DNA from: Gordonia aichiensis NBRC 108223
GTDB taxonomy: Bacteria; Actinomycetota; Actinomycetes; Mycobacteriales; Mycobacteriaceae
Length of the DNA stretch: 64,000 nt
NCBI RefSeq assembly: GCF_000332975.1
Contig: NZ_BANR01000010.1
Location: forward strand, 124,001-188,000
Direction: 5' to 3'
The translations under genes were made by a program, and so were the position numbers. The notes under the pieces were generated by a model. That model was not told the origin of the DNA, ran no database searches, and saw only the letters and a program-made list of their open reading frames with translations. Shown piece after piece: positions 17,355-26,872 of this stretch. Positions within the stretch are counted from its first letter, which is position 1. Each line of letters opens with the position of its first letter.

Positions 17355-18557
17355 CTAGTCGACCCGTTCGATGAGGGTGCCGGTGCCCAAACCACCACCG
17401 CAACACATCGTGACCAGTCCGAGATTGCTGTCACGACGCTCCATCTCAGCGAGGATGGTCGCAACCAACCGGGCGCCGGTGGCACCTACCGCGTGGCCCA
17501 GCGCAATGGCACCGCCGTTGACGTTGACCCGATCCTCGTCCGGTTTGAGCTCCTGCTGCCAGGCGAGAACCACGGAACTGAAGGCCTCGTTGACCTCGAA
17601 GAGATCAATATCATTGACTGTCAGCCGATTCCGCTCCAGCAACCTGTGGGTGGCCGGAATCGGACCGGTGAGCATGATGATGGGGTCAACGCCGACAGTC
17701 GTCTGGTCGACAATCCTGGCCCGAATACGGAGCCCCTGCCGCTCGGCCACCTCTCGGGTGCACAACAAGACTGCTGCGGCACTGTCGCAGATCGGACTCG
17801 AACTACCAGCCGTGATGCGACCGTCCTCGGGCCGGAACACGGTCTTCAGCGCGCTGAGGGTCTCCAACGACGTTCCCGGACGCACCGCCTGGTCCCCGGT
17901 CCGCACCTCACCGTCGAGTTCCATGCGAACCATCTCGTCGACGAAGCGCCCGTTCTCGATCGCCGCCGTCGCCAATGCATGCGACCGAACAGCGAACTCG
18001 TCCATTTGCGTGCGAGATATGTTCCAGCGGTCGGCGATCAGTTCCGCGCTCTCGCCCTGGGTGACGAAATCGTAGCGAGCACGCAGCTCCGGCGGCCAGG
18101 GTTCACCGTAGAGTTCACTGATCTTGGCGGGCGAGTTCATGGGAACGTGGCCCATGTGCTCGACGCCCCCGGCGATCACGATGTCGTGCACGCCGGACGA
18201 GACCAGTGCCGCAGCGAAATTGACTGCGGTTTGCGCCGATCCGCACCGACGGTCGAGCGTGGTGGCTGGGACCTCAGGAGGATATCCCGCCTGCAACCAC
18301 GCATTTCGGCCGATGTTGCGAGACTGCTCGCCGAACGGCGCCGTACACCCGATGATGAGGTCTTCGACGACAGCGGGGTCGAGTCCGCTGCGAGCGATCA
18401 AGTCCTCGTAACACGCGGCGAGCATGGCGTTGGGATGGATGTCCCTGAACCACCCCTTCTCGGGATGCGATCGGCCGATCGGTGTGCGTACCGCCTCGGC
18501 GATCACGACCTCTCGTCCCGCCTGGGTGAAGGGCCCGGACACTCGTTGTTCTGTCAT
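17355..18557 (-). CDS. Acetyl-CoA acyltransferase (thiolase)
   Basis: 400 aa, degradative thiolase. Nucleophile C105 in DRRCGSAQT, then FEVNEAFSS, the GGAIALGHAVGATGAR histidine motif and the C-terminal CCGGGLGTG cysteine are all intact. It cleaves a 3-ketoacyl-CoA to a shortened acyl-CoA plus acetyl-CoA, or propionyl-CoA from 2-methyl substrates. Its ATG and the SDR stop share one base (TGATG), so it lies in the operon that starts at 20520. After hydrolytic ring opening it would act on the linear dicarboxyl-CoA chain. Confidence 0.92.
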   Translation of the reverse strand: MTEQRVSGPFTQAGREVVIAEAVRTPIGRSHPEKGWFRDIHPNAMLAACYEDLIARSGLDPAVVEDLIIGCTAPFGEQSRNIGRNAWLQAGYPPEVPATTLDRRCGSAQTAVNFAAALVSSGVHDIVIAGGVEHMGHVPMNSPAKISELYGEPWPPELRARYDFVTQGESAELIADRWNISRTQMDEFAVRSHALATAAIENGRFVDEMVRMELDGEVRTGDQAVRPGTSLETLSALKTVFRPEDGRITAGSSSPICDSAAAVLLCTREVAERQGLRIRARIVDQTTVGVDPIIMLTGPIPATHRLLERNRLTVNDIDLFEVNEAFSSVVLAWQQELKPDEDRVNVNGGAIALGHAVGATGARLVATILAEMERRDSNLGLVTMCCGGGLGTGTLIERVD

Positions 18558-19354
18558 CAGATCACCGTCCCACCGTCGACAGGGAGTACCTGCCCGGTAA
18601 TGTAGGCTGCCGCATCAGAGGCGAGGAACACAAAGGTCGGTGCGATCTCGGCAGGATACGCCCAGCGCCCCAATGGAATTCGTGCCAACGTCTTGGCAGC
18701 CAGCTTTTCATTGCTACGAATGTTCTCCGTCATCGCGGTCGCCGCCAGCGGAGCTACGGCGTTCGCTGTCACGGACTGGCGTGCGAGTTCCCGCGCCAGC
18801 GACTTGGTGAACCCCACGATGGCCGCCTTCGCTGCACCGTAGTTCGCCTGACCGATGGTTCCGGTGAGACCCGCTGCGGAGGTGACGTTGATGATCCGCC
18901 CCGTACCGTCGTCGGGGAGATGGTCCAGTGCAGCATGACTGCAGTGATAGGTACCCATCAGGTGGGTGTCGATGACGGTCCGGAACTTCGTCTCGTCCAT
19001 CTTGGGGAACATCGCAGGCTTGATGACGCCCGCATTGTTGACGAGGATATTCAGGGTGCCGCCGCCGAGGCGCGCAGCTGCGGCAACGGCGTCACGTGCG
19101 TTCTCTGCGTCGCACACATCGAGGGCGTAAGGCTCCGCCGCTCCCCCGCGTGCGGTGATCCGGTCGGCCACCTGGGACGCCGCGTCCTTGTTGATGTCGG
19201 TGACGAGCACCGTGGCGCCCGCGGCGGCGAATGCCTCGGCCACGGCAGCGCCAACACCGCCACCGCCACCGGTCACCAGAGCCGTGCGGCCGTCGAGACC
19301 GAATACCTCGATCCCGACGGGACCGGCGGATTCGCTGAGCTGTGTGTCTGTCAT
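18557..19354 (-). CDS. Short-chain dehydrogenase/reductase
   Basis: 265 aa. The frame runs open upstream through the acyl-CoA dehydrogenase gene, but the ATG at 19354 has AAGGAG and shares one base with the upstream stop (TGATG). It has TGGGGGVG (cofactor), NNAGVIKP, a serine in VTSAAG and YGAAK. Probably a 3-hydroxyacyl-CoA dehydrogenase working between the dehydrogenase before it and the thiolase after it. No hydratase lies in this operon; that step would come from the crotonases at 11.6-12.4 kb or the MaoC pair at 47 kb. Confidence 0.88.
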   Translation of the reverse strand: MTDTQLSESAGPVGIEVFGLDGRTALVTGGGGGVGAAVAEAFAAAGATVLVTDINKDAASQVADRITARGGAAEPYALDVCDAENARDAVAAAARLGGGTLNILVNNAGVIKPAMFPKMDETKFRTVIDTHLMGTYHCSHAALDHLPDDGTGRIINVTSAAGLTGTIGQANYGAAKAAIVGFTKSLARELARQSVTANAVAPLAATAMTENIRSNEKLAAKTLARIPLGRWAYPAEIAPTFVFLASDAAAYITGQVLPVDGGTVI

Positions 19355-20520
19355 CAGTAACTCCTTGGAAGGCCGAGGACGTGGGAGCCGAGGTAGTTGA
19401 GAATCATCTCCTGGCTGATCGGAGCGATTCTGGTCAGTCGAGCCTCGCGGAAGTAGCGGGCGACGTTGTACTCCTCGGAGTACCCCATACCGCCGTGGGT
19501 CTGCAGTGCGCGGTCGGCGGCATCGAATCCTGCGTCTGCGCACAGATACTTGGCCGTGTTCGCTTCGCGTCCACATGGCTTTCCGTTGTCATAGAGCCAC
19601 GTCGCCTTGCGGAGCATGAGCTCTGCTGCGTCGAGACGTGCCAGTGAATCGGCGAGGGGGAACTGGATTCCCTGGTTCTTGCCGATCTGGCGTCCGAAGA
19701 CCTCACGATCGTTTCCGTAACGCACGGCAGCACGCATCGCGGCGCGTCCGATACCCAATGCCTCTGCTGCGACCAGGCACCGTTCCGGATTGAGGCCGTC
19801 GAGGATGTAGGTGAAACCCTTCCCCTCCTCGCCCACGCGGTCCTCGACAGGAATTTCGAGCCCATCGATGAACAACTCGTTGGAGGTGACCGCGTTGCGA
19901 CCCATCTTCTTGATCGGGCGGATGTCGACCTTGCTGCGATCGAGATCGGTGAGAAACAGCGTCATGCCGTCGGTCTTGCGCGGCGATTCGTCGAACTTCT
20001 GCGTACGCGTGAGGAGGAGAACCTTCTCTGACTCGACCGCCTTGGAGATCCAGACCTTACGTCCGTTGACGACGTACTTGTCGCCGTCACGCTTGGCAAA
20101 GGTCGTGATCTTCGTCGTGTCGAGCCCAGCACCCGGTTCGGTAACCCCGAAACAGACGTGCAGATCTCCACTGACGATGCGCGGGAGCGTGCGCTTCTTG
20201 AGTTCCTCGCTACCGTGAACGATCACCGGGTGCATGCCGAAAATCGACAGGTGCATCGAACTCGCGCCGTTCATGCCTGCTCCGGACGCCGCGACTTCCT
20301 CGAGAATGATCGACGCCTCGGTGATGCCGTAACCGTGACCGCCGTACTCCTCGGGTGTCGTGATGCCCAACCACCCACCCTCGGCGAAGGCGTCGTAGAA
20401 CTCCCGAGGGAACTCGTGCTTCTCGTCCTTCTCCTGCCAGTACTGATCGTCGAACTTCGCCGCCAACTCGGCGACGGCGTCACGAATCGTGACCTGATCC
20501 TCTGTCAGTTCGAAATCCAC
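19354..20520 (-). CDS. Acyl-CoA dehydrogenase, first gene of the 20520 operon
   Basis: 388 aa, GTG start with GGGAG nearby. FGVTEPGAGLDTTK and VWISKA mark the FAD/substrate middle domain. The MCAD base position is not Glu (IAPISQEM); instead E246 in LNPERCLV is placed as in isovaleryl-CoA dehydrogenase. The gene opens a seven-gene unit with overlapping or abutting junctions (SDR, thiolase, CoA-transferase, BadH-like, BadI-like, LLM). A FadR-like palindrome lies within its promoter, and two CCCC/GGGG repeats lie further upstream in the region shared with the mce operon. Confidence 0.9.
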   Translation of the reverse strand: MDFELTEDQVTIRDAVAELAAKFDDQYWQEKDEKHEFPREFYDAFAEGGWLGITTPEEYGGHGYGITEASIILEEVAASGAGMNGASSMHLSIFGMHPVIVHGSEELKKRTLPRIVSGDLHVCFGVTEPGAGLDTTKITTFAKRDGDKYVVNGRKVWISKAVESEKVLLLTRTQKFDESPRKTDGMTLFLTDLDRSKVDIRPIKKMGRNAVTSNELFIDGLEIPVEDRVGEEGKGFTYILDGLNPERCLVAAEALGIGRAAMRAAVRYGNDREVFGRQIGKNQGIQFPLADSLARLDAAELMLRKATWLYDNGKPCGREANTAKYLCADAGFDAADRALQTHGGMGYSEEYNVARYFREARLTRIAPISQEMILNYLGSHVLGLPRSY

Positions 20521-20563
20521 GTCGCTGCTCCCATGTCCGTGACCTTACCTCTCCTGTCGAAAG

Positions 20564-20591
20564 ATATAATGGTCTGACCCTTTAAGGCAAC
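20564..20591 (-). promoter_or_regulatory. Promoter of the 20520 operon with embedded FadR-like operator
   Basis: On the minus strand TTGCCT (20591-20586) and TATATC (20569-20564) are spaced by 16 bp. The palindrome GGTCAGACC (plus-strand TGGTCTGACCC, 20571-20581) fills the spacer. A bound repressor would block RNA polymerase directly. Confidence 0.55.
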
Positions 20592-20617
20592 CGCTCGACG
20601 CCGCCCATCCCTCCTTC

Positions 20618-20656
20618 ACCCCGCTCAGGGGTGCGAAATCTCCCCAGAAGGGGTGT
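20618..20656. promoter_or_regulatory. Two GGGGTG/CACCCC repeats in the mce/dehydrogenase divergent region
   Basis: CACCCC-N5-GGGGTG at 20618-20634 is a perfect inverted repeat. CTCCCC-N4-GGGGTG follows at 20641-20656. Related elements occur at 35.6, 39.7 and 42.8-42.9 kb, so this is a candidate activator site shared by the locus. Confidence 0.5.
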
Positions 20657-20771
20657 TTCCGCACGCACTGCCCGTCGATAGCGTGTTGGATCGTTGCGCT
20701 TATGTGAAGCAACACACATATTCCCTCGGTAGAGCGCTGACTCACTGTCCACGTCAGTCGCTGCAGTAGTC

Positions 20772-20786
20772 CGTGAACTGTTCACG
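20772..20786. promoter_or_regulatory. Perfect palindrome upstream of the mce operon
   Basis: CGTGAACTGTTCACG, two 7-bp arms around one base, ends 27 bp before the first permease start. The place and symmetry suggest a repressor site specific to the mce operon; I found no second copy in the window. Confidence 0.5.
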
Positions 20787-20813
20787 ACCACCGAGTGGCG
20801 AGAGGTGAATGGG

Positions 20814-21614
20814 GTGAGTGTGACCGTTGTACATGCGGAGGCGTCCAAGCGTCTCAGCTCATTGAAATCGGGAACAGCGGTCCTTCCGCGTGCCGTCGGC
20901 GGGTTCTACGCGACCTCGCTGGAGAGTTTCCGTTATCTCCTGACGTCGAGGTTTCAGACCCGCGAGTTCTTCGCGCAGGCATGGTTCATAGCCTCGATCT
21001 CCATTTTTCCGGCGTTGGCGATGTCCATCCCCTTCTGCATGATGTTCGTCTACGAGATCAACATCCTGCTCGCCGAGGTCGGAGCCGTCGACCTCAGCGG
21101 CGCGGGCGCGGGTGTGGCCATCATCAGGGAAATAGGCCCGGTGATCACCGTGCTCGTCGTCGCAGGCGCGGGATCCACAGCCATCTGCGCAGATCTGGGG
21201 TCACGGACGATTCGCGAAGAGATCGATGCGATGCGAGTGCTCGGTATCGATCCGATCCAACGCCTGTGTGTACCGAGGGTGGCGGCCTCGACGTGTGTCG
21301 CGATCCTTCTCAATGGGTTGGTGTCCGCCGTCGGAATCGTCGGCGGTTACATCTCCACCGTGTGGCTCCAGGGGGCCTCACCGGGCCAGTACATCACCAG
21401 TATCTCGGTCATCACCGGTCTCCCCGACTTCATCGTGAGTGAGGTCAAGGCCGGCGTGTTCGGCCTGCTCGCAGGACTGGTCGCGTGTCACCTCGGACTC
21501 AACGTGAAAGGCGGCCCGAAGGGAGTCGGCGACGCCGTCAATCAAACGGTCGTCTTCTCCTTTCTTCTCCTCTTCCTCGCGAACTCGGTCATCACGACCA
21601 TCGCCCTGCACTGA
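20814..21614 (+). CDS. yrbEA: Mce-system permease YrbEA (MlaE family)
   Basis: 266 aa from the GTG at 20814, which has GAGAGG eight bases upstream; a GTG at 20805 is in frame. MlaE-type integral membrane protein with about five to six hydrophobic segments. The cytoplasmic coupling motif is REEIDAMRVLGIDPIQRL, preceded by GPVITVLVVAGAGSTAICADLGSRT. With YrbEB it forms the inner-membrane channel of an Mce lipid importer, energised by an MceG-type ATPase (a copy sits at 39809). First gene of a ten-gene operon divergent from the 20520 operon. Confidence 0.93.
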   Translation: MSVTVVHAEASKRLSSLKSGTAVLPRAVGGFYATSLESFRYLLTSRFQTREFFAQAWFIASISIFPALAMSIPFCMMFVYEINILLAEVGAVDLSGAGAGVAIIREIGPVITVLVVAGAGSTAICADLGSRTIREEIDAMRVLGIDPIQRLCVPRVAASTCVAILLNGLVSAVGIVGGYISTVWLQGASPGQYITSISVITGLPDFIVSEVKAGVFGLLAGLVACHLGLNVKGGPKGVGDAVNQTVVFSFLLLFLANSVITTIALH

Positions 21615-21641
21615 TCACCGGTGATCAGGAAGGAATCCACA

Positions 21642-22511
21642 GTGACTTCAACACAATCACGCCCTTCCCGGCCTCGAGCCGCGGATGCGGCGCAGCGGGC
21701 CGCCGACGTTCCCGTGGGCGTCCTCGACAACATGGGCAAACAGGTGTCGTTCTACGCACAGACCGTAGCCGCGGCACCCCGCACACTGCACCGCTACCGC
21801 GTCGAAGTACTCAGGCTGCTGGCTGAGGTCAGCATGGGCAGCGGAGCACTTGCGGTGATCGGCGGCACAGTGGTGATTGTCGCGATGCTCTCTACCGCTG
21901 TCGGGTACGAGGTCGGCCAGCAGGGCGCCTCCTCACTCGGGCGCATCGGTCTCGGAGCGTTCGCGGGGTTCATCTCAGCGTTCTTCAACACGCGCGAGGC
22001 AATCCCCGCAATCGCGGGCATTGCACTGACCGCTACGGTGGGTGCAGGTTTCACAGCACAGCTCGGCGCCATGCGTGTCAGCGAAGAGATCGACGCGCTG
22101 GAAACCATGTCGATCCCGTCGATGCCTTTTCTCGTATCCACGCGCTTGATCGCGGGCACGATTGCCGTGATACCGCTCTACGCCGTCTCACTCATAGTCG
22201 GCTACTCCGCAACACAATTTGTCACCATTGTCTTGTATGGCCAGGCGTCGGGAACCTATTCGCACTACTTCAGTGTCTTCCTGATACCCAAGGACGTTCT
22301 CTGGTCCGCAGTCAAAGTGCTCTGCATGGCAGTCGTGGTGATGTGTGTGCACTGCTACCACGGATACAACGCGAACGGTGGGCCCGCAGGTGTAGGCGTC
22401 GCCGTTGGACGAGCGGTTCGGACTTCGCTCATCGCAGTCATGCTCATTGATCTGCTCGTCGGCCTTGCTGTCTACGGTGGTCCGTCCGGCGCGGTGAAGG
22501 TTGCCGGCTGA
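21642..22511 (+). CDS. yrbEB: Mce-system permease YrbEB (MlaE family)
   Basis: 289 aa from the GTG at 21642 (AGGAAGG upstream); a GTG at 21621 would add seven residues. The hydrophilic N-terminus of about 45 residues is followed by MlaE membrane segments and the coupling helix SEEIDALETMSIPSMPFLV. Pairs with YrbEA as the permease heterodimer. Its stop overlaps the ATG of mceA (TGATG), as in other mce operons. Confidence 0.93.
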   Translation: MTSTQSRPSRPRAADAAQRAADVPVGVLDNMGKQVSFYAQTVAAAPRTLHRYRVEVLRLLAEVSMGSGALAVIGGTVVIVAMLSTAVGYEVGQQGASSLGRIGLGAFAGFISAFFNTREAIPAIAGIALTATVGAGFTAQLGAMRVSEEIDALETMSIPSMPFLVSTRLIAGTIAVIPLYAVSLIVGYSATQFVTIVLYGQASGTYSHYFSVFLIPKDVLWSAVKVLCMAVVVMCVHCYHGYNANGGPAGVGVAVGRAVRTSLIAVMLIDLLVGLAVYGGPSGAVKVAG

Positions 22512-23677
22512 TGGGACACTTTCATGAGCTCAGCCGAAGAACAAACGTTCTCCTCGGTGTGCTGCTGGTGGTTGCACTCGTCGCATCTGTTGCACTATCG
22601 ATCGCGCTCTACCGCGGGGCACTGAAGAGCACCACCGAAATCACTCTGGTGTCCGACCGCTCGGGACTTCTCCTTGAAAAGGGAAGCGATGTCAAACTCA
22701 ACGGCGTGGTGGTCGGGCGGGTCACCGATCTGAACCTGACCGGGAATCGTTCACATATAACGCTGGCCATGGACGATGACCAGGTGCCGAACATCCCCGA
22801 TAACGTCACCGCCACAATTGATCCCACCACTCTCCTCGGCCGGAAGTTCGTGACACTGGTTACGCCTACCGATCCGTCACCGAGGTCGCTGCACGACGGC
22901 GAGGTTCTGATCGCCAACGAAGTGACCACAGAGGTCGACGATCTGTTGGCGTCGCTCGTCCGCGTGCTCAAACAGGTCGACCCTCAGAAGGTGACCACGA
23001 CGACCAACAACTTGTCGACAGCACTCGCCGGCACCGGTGACCGCGTTGGCACGCTGGTCGACCAACTCGACGACTACCTGGCCGAGTTCAATCCCCTGAT
23101 CGGGCAGCTCCGTTCCGATCTCGTCTCTGTGTCACATGTCAGTGAGCGTCTCGCGGATGCGGCTCCAGACCTGCTCTCGACGGTGAACAACCTGACGACG
23201 ACCTCGCAGACGTTGACCCGCAACGAGAAACAGTTCACCGCATTCGTGTTGAGCTTCACCGACTTCGGCCAGGCAGGACACGACTTCTTCGCCAAAGGCG
23301 GGTTGCCGCTCGAGCGCGCGGCGAAGAGTCTGAGGAACCCACTCGGCCTCCTCGGGGAGTTCTCCCCCATCCTCCCCTGCTTCCTGGCCAACCTCGCGCA
23401 GTCGAACCGCTACCTCGAACGTACCGTCGGCGGAAGCGACAGACCGGGTCTGAACATCACCGGCACGTTGCTCATGGGAAATCCCCCCTACACCTATCCC
23501 GACAATCTTCCGAAGGTAGGAACACCGAACACTGGTGCCAGCTGTCGGGAACAATCCGGCCCGGTGCACTCGCACTTCGCATTCGACGACGGGAGCGATG
23601 CATACCACGCGACCAAGGGGATCGACGATCTGATCGGGAATCCACTGGCAACCATGCTGTTCGGAGGTGAGTCATGA
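22511..23677 (+). CDS. mceA: MceA
   Basis: 388 aa. One N-terminal transmembrane helix (residues about 13-33, VLLGVLLVVALVASVALSI), then the MlaD/Mce beta domain (about 38-115, with SGLLLEKGSDVKLNGVVVG). A long helical region follows to about 300. Mce proteins A-F form a heterohexameric tube across the periplasm that carries hydrophobic substrates to the permease. Order A-F is kept in this operon, so the subunit name comes from position plus family. The C-terminus is hydrophilic and Cys-containing. Confidence 0.92.
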   Translation: MGHFHELSRRTNVLLGVLLVVALVASVALSIALYRGALKSTTEITLVSDRSGLLLEKGSDVKLNGVVVGRVTDLNLTGNRSHITLAMDDDQVPNIPDNVTATIDPTTLLGRKFVTLVTPTDPSPRSLHDGEVLIANEVTTEVDDLLASLVRVLKQVDPQKVTTTTNNLSTALAGTGDRVGTLVDQLDDYLAEFNPLIGQLRSDLVSVSHVSERLADAAPDLLSTVNNLTTTSQTLTRNEKQFTAFVLSFTDFGQAGHDFFAKGGLPLERAAKSLRNPLGLLGEFSPILPCFLANLAQSNRYLERTVGGSDRPGLNITGTLLMGNPPYTYPDNLPKVGTPNTGASCREQSGPVHSHFAFDDGSDAYHATKGIDDLIGNPLATMLFGGES

Positions 23678-24687
23678 GAATGGGTGCAACCCTGGCGAAG
23701 CTGGGCGTCTTCGTCGTCATAACCCTGCTGTCCGGCGCCTTCGTTGCTGTGCTCGCGGGCAATCTGAGGTTCGGTCCGAGCCAGGATTACAAGGCGGTAT
23801 TCAGCTCTGCTTCCGGCATCCGGGAGGGTTCTGAAGTACGAATAGCAGGCGTTCCCGTCGGCTCGGTGTCGAAAGTTTCACTCGACGGACGAGATGGCGC
23901 AATCGTCGAATTCAGTGTCGACAAGTCACATCGGCTCTATCACGGAACCGAAGTAGCAATTCGATACAAGAATCTGATCGGCGACCGTTTCGTCGAATTG
24001 CGGCAAGGCACGGGAGACATGAGCACTTTGCAGCCCGGCGAGACAATTCCTGCCTCGCAAACCACTCCCGCGCTCGACATCGATCAGGTGGTCAACGGCT
24101 TTCGCCCACTCCTCACGGGACTCGACCCGGATCAGACCAACAGGTTGGCAACCTCACTGATCGCAGTCCTCAACGGACAGGAGACAGCCATTTCCTCATT
24201 GATCAGCGAGCTGACACCGATGACCACCGCCATCGCGGATCGGGATGAAGCCATCGGCCAGATCATCTCGAACTTCAACGATGTCCTGCGCACCATCAAC
24301 GATCGCCACGATCGTTTCGACAGCCTCATCGACGGACTGGCCGATCTCGTCCGAGGGCTATCTGCCGACCGGGATTCGATCAGCAGGTCCTTGGTGAAGG
24401 TCGACGGCCTCACCGCGGCGTTGGGCGATGTGGTGACCTCGGTACGCCCCGATCTCGCCGCGAGCATCGCCAACCTGGGCACGCTCTCACAGAACCTCAA
24501 TTCCCAGGCTGACACCCTCCAACTGGTGCTGAACAAGCTACCCGAGACGTACCGCCTGACGACTCGCGCGTCGAGCTACGGCAGTTTCGTCAACTTCTTT
24601 GTCTGTGGAATGGCGATCAAATACGGCGCCGGCCGCGCAGACCAGACCCCGATGTTCACATCACCGGCCGCGAGGTGCCAACCGTGA
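23674..24687 (+). CDS. mceB: MceB
   Basis: 337 aa, overlapping mceA by four bases (ATGA). N-terminal membrane anchor about residues 8-28, then an Mce domain with SASGIREGSEVRIAGVPVGSV and IRYKNLIGDRFVELRQG. Helical stretches follow up to about 300. Short C-terminal tail after NFFVCGMAIKYG, a form common in MceB. Part of the predicted MceA-F needle. Confidence 0.92.
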   Translation: MRMGATLAKLGVFVVITLLSGAFVAVLAGNLRFGPSQDYKAVFSSASGIREGSEVRIAGVPVGSVSKVSLDGRDGAIVEFSVDKSHRLYHGTEVAIRYKNLIGDRFVELRQGTGDMSTLQPGETIPASQTTPALDIDQVVNGFRPLLTGLDPDQTNRLATSLIAVLNGQETAISSLISELTPMTTAIADRDEAIGQIISNFNDVLRTINDRHDRFDSLIDGLADLVRGLSADRDSISRSLVKVDGLTAALGDVVTSVRPDLAASIANLGTLSQNLNSQADTLQLVLNKLPETYRLTTRASSYGSFVNFFVCGMAIKYGAGRADQTPMFTSPAARCQP

Positions 24688-25691
24688 TCGACCTGAAAAA
24701 ATCTATGACAGAACGAAACCCGGTAACGCTGGGCGTCGTGGGGACCGCAGGGATCATCGTGCTCTTGTTGATCGCCTTCAATCTCCGCTCGGTTCCTGTG
24801 ATCAACAGTTCCGACGATCTCAGTGCGCAGTTCGGCGACGCAAGCGGTCTCATGACATCTGATCCCGTGATGATCGCGGGAGTCGAGGTCGGTACCGTCG
24901 AGAAGATATCCCTGGAAGGCGACCGGGTTCGGGTCGATATGTCGGTCGACTCCAAGAACCAACGGCTCGGAACCGATACCAGAGCTGCGATCAAAGTCAA
25001 GACCGCACTTGGACAACGCTACGTCGATCTCGAACCCGAGGGTCCGGGTTCACTCGACGACGGCGCGACCATTCCCCTCGCGCGCACGACTTCTGGCTAC
25101 GACGTGACCAAGAGTCTGCAAGAGGTAACCAAAAAGGTGTCACGCACCGACAAGCCCAACCTGTCCGCGGCGCTCGATCAGCTCAGCGATGTCCAGGCGG
25201 CGTTACCCGACGATCTCAGGTCGTCACTCGACGGCGTAGCCCGGCTGTCCGCAACCATCGGATCTCGCGATACCGAGTTGCAATCGCTACTGACCAATTC
25301 TGCCGAAAGCACTGACATCCTCGCCAAACGCAACACCCAGGTTGCTGCGCTCATGGGGCAGGGGACGCAACTGTTCTCGGCGCTCAATTCACGCGCAGAC
25401 ACAATCCATGCCGTCATCGTGCAGGCCTCTCAGGTGGCCGATGCACTGACCGGCCTCTCCGCCGACGTCCGCAGCACCATGAAACCGACACTCGATCAAC
25501 TCAACTCCGTGCTTGACCTGCTCAACCGCAACTACCAGAACATCGACAAGTCGCTGACCGGAATGAGGTCGTTCACCTACCAACTCGGAGAAGTCGCTGG
25601 TAGTGGACCGTTCTTCAACGTTCTGTTGCAGAACATCTTGCCTGCAAATCTCAACGGCCAGCAGCCTTCGAGCCCGGGAGCGCCGAGATGA
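24684..25691 (+). CDS. mceC: MceC
   Basis: 335 aa from the GTG at 24684, which overlaps the mceB stop by four bases and has GAGG eight bases upstream; a GTG at 24675 is also in frame. Anchor helix TLGVVGTAGIIVLLLIAFN, then an Mce domain with FGDASGLMTSDPVMIAGVEV and ALGQRYVDLEPEG. Helical C-terminal part ends with PSSPGAPR, a short proline-rich tail. Confidence 0.92.
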   Translation: MIDLKKSMTERNPVTLGVVGTAGIIVLLLIAFNLRSVPVINSSDDLSAQFGDASGLMTSDPVMIAGVEVGTVEKISLEGDRVRVDMSVDSKNQRLGTDTRAAIKVKTALGQRYVDLEPEGPGSLDDGATIPLARTTSGYDVTKSLQEVTKKVSRTDKPNLSAALDQLSDVQAALPDDLRSSLDGVARLSATIGSRDTELQSLLTNSAESTDILAKRNTQVAALMGQGTQLFSALNSRADTIHAVIVQASQVADALTGLSADVRSTMKPTLDQLNSVLDLLNRNYQNIDKSLTGMRSFTYQLGEVAGSGPFFNVLLQNILPANLNGQQPSSPGAPR

Positions 25692-26872
25692 CAAAGCACG
25701 CACGCACAAAGGTATTCAGCCTCCCTGCCACCACGCGCGCCACCACGACACCGGGAAAGGTTCTGACCTGCCTACTCGCACTCATCGTAGTCGCCGCCGG
25801 TACGGCCATGTACCTTGGCGGGCCGGATAAGACCCACCTCAAGGTGCACTTCCGAAACTCTGCGGGCCTCTACAGCGGAGACCGTGTCATGGTGCTCGGG
25901 GTTCCGGTGGGAACCGTCAACTCCATCACACCCGAGAGCGGATCGGTTCGCGTCGACATCACCGTTGATGACGGGTACGCGATTCCCGCTGATGCCCAAG
26001 CTGCGATCATCGCTCCGACGCTGGTGTCGGGTCGCTACGTACAGCTGGCGCCCGCTTATACGAAAGGCCCGGTGCTCGAGAACAATTCGACGATTCCTGT
26101 GCAACGCACCGCAACGCCCGTCGAGTTCGATGAGATCAAGAAGCAGCTCGTCCAACTCGCCGACGATGTGGGTCCGACGACCCACGATGAGAAGGGGTCC
26201 CTCAACCGATTCATCGATACGACTGCTGGGGTAGTCGAGGGTAATGGACAAGCGCTGCGTAATGCGCTCACGCAACTCTCTCGCGCCACGACCTCGTTGG
26301 ACAAGGGCGGCGACAACCTGTTCGCAACCGTTCGCAACCTGTCGTCATTCACCTCGGCCATGGCGGAATCGGATAGGCAGATCGGCACCTTCACGACTCA
26401 GCTCGCACAGTTCTCGAATGTGCTCGCCAACAACCGAACCGAGGTTGCGACGCTCCTCAAGAGTCTCGACGCGGCCTTCGACCAGGTGCGCACCTTCCTC
26501 GAAACGAACAGAGATGCGCTGACAAGGGACGTAGAAAAGGCGAACACCATCACGAAGCTGCTCGTCAACCGAATGGACACCTTGGGCAGCATCCTGCACG
26601 GTCTGCCGACCGCAGTCTCGGACTTCTACAACATCTATGACCCCAAGGCGAATTCGCTCACGGGCGCGCTCGGCATGCCTGATGTTCCTGATCCGAAGTC
26701 GTTGATATGCGCACTGTTGACAACTGCGAATGCACCGCAGAGCGAATGTAGTTCCGCGGTATCCCGCCTGAGCCAGAACGCAGCCCAGGCGGTCAAGACA
26801 ACGGCCACGGGTACAGGCCGGACCCAGAAGGATTCAGGCCCGAAATCAACCACCGAGCAGGGGGGACGATGA
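25688..26872 (+). CDS. mceD: MceD
   Basis: 394 aa, ATGA overlap with mceC. N-terminal anchor about residues 20-40 (LTCLLALIVVAAGTAMYL), then the Mce domain with FRNSAGLYSGDRVMVLGVPV and VSGRYVQLAP. The helical segment and a Ser/Thr/Gly-rich tail of about 40 residues follow. A Cys pair near 340-355 (LICALL and SECSS) may form a disulfide outside the cytoplasm. Confidence 0.92.
   Translation: MTKHARTKVFSLPATTRATTTPGKVLTCLLALIVVAAGTAMYLGGPDKTHLKVHFRNSAGLYSGDRVMVLGVPVGTVNSITPESGSVRVDITVDDGYAIPADAQAAIIAPTLVSGRYVQLAPAYTKGPVLENNSTIPVQRTATPVEFDEIKKQLVQLADDVGPTTHDEKGSLNRFIDTTAGVVEGNGQALRNALTQLSRATTSLDKGGDNLFATVRNLSSFTSAMAESDRQIGTFTTQLAQFSNVLANNRTEVATLLKSLDAAFDQVRTFLETNRDALTRDVEKANTITKLLVNRMDTLGSILHGLPTAVSDFYNIYDPKANSLTGALGMPDVPDPKSLICALLTTANAPQSECSSAVSRLSQNAAQAVKTTATGTGRTQKDSGPKSTTEQGGR

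Noticed and set aside
17493..18605. 370-codon open frame on the plus strand opposite the thiolase
   Set aside because: No domain or RBS; the minus-strand thiolase with intact catalytic Cys/His motifs explains the sequence.
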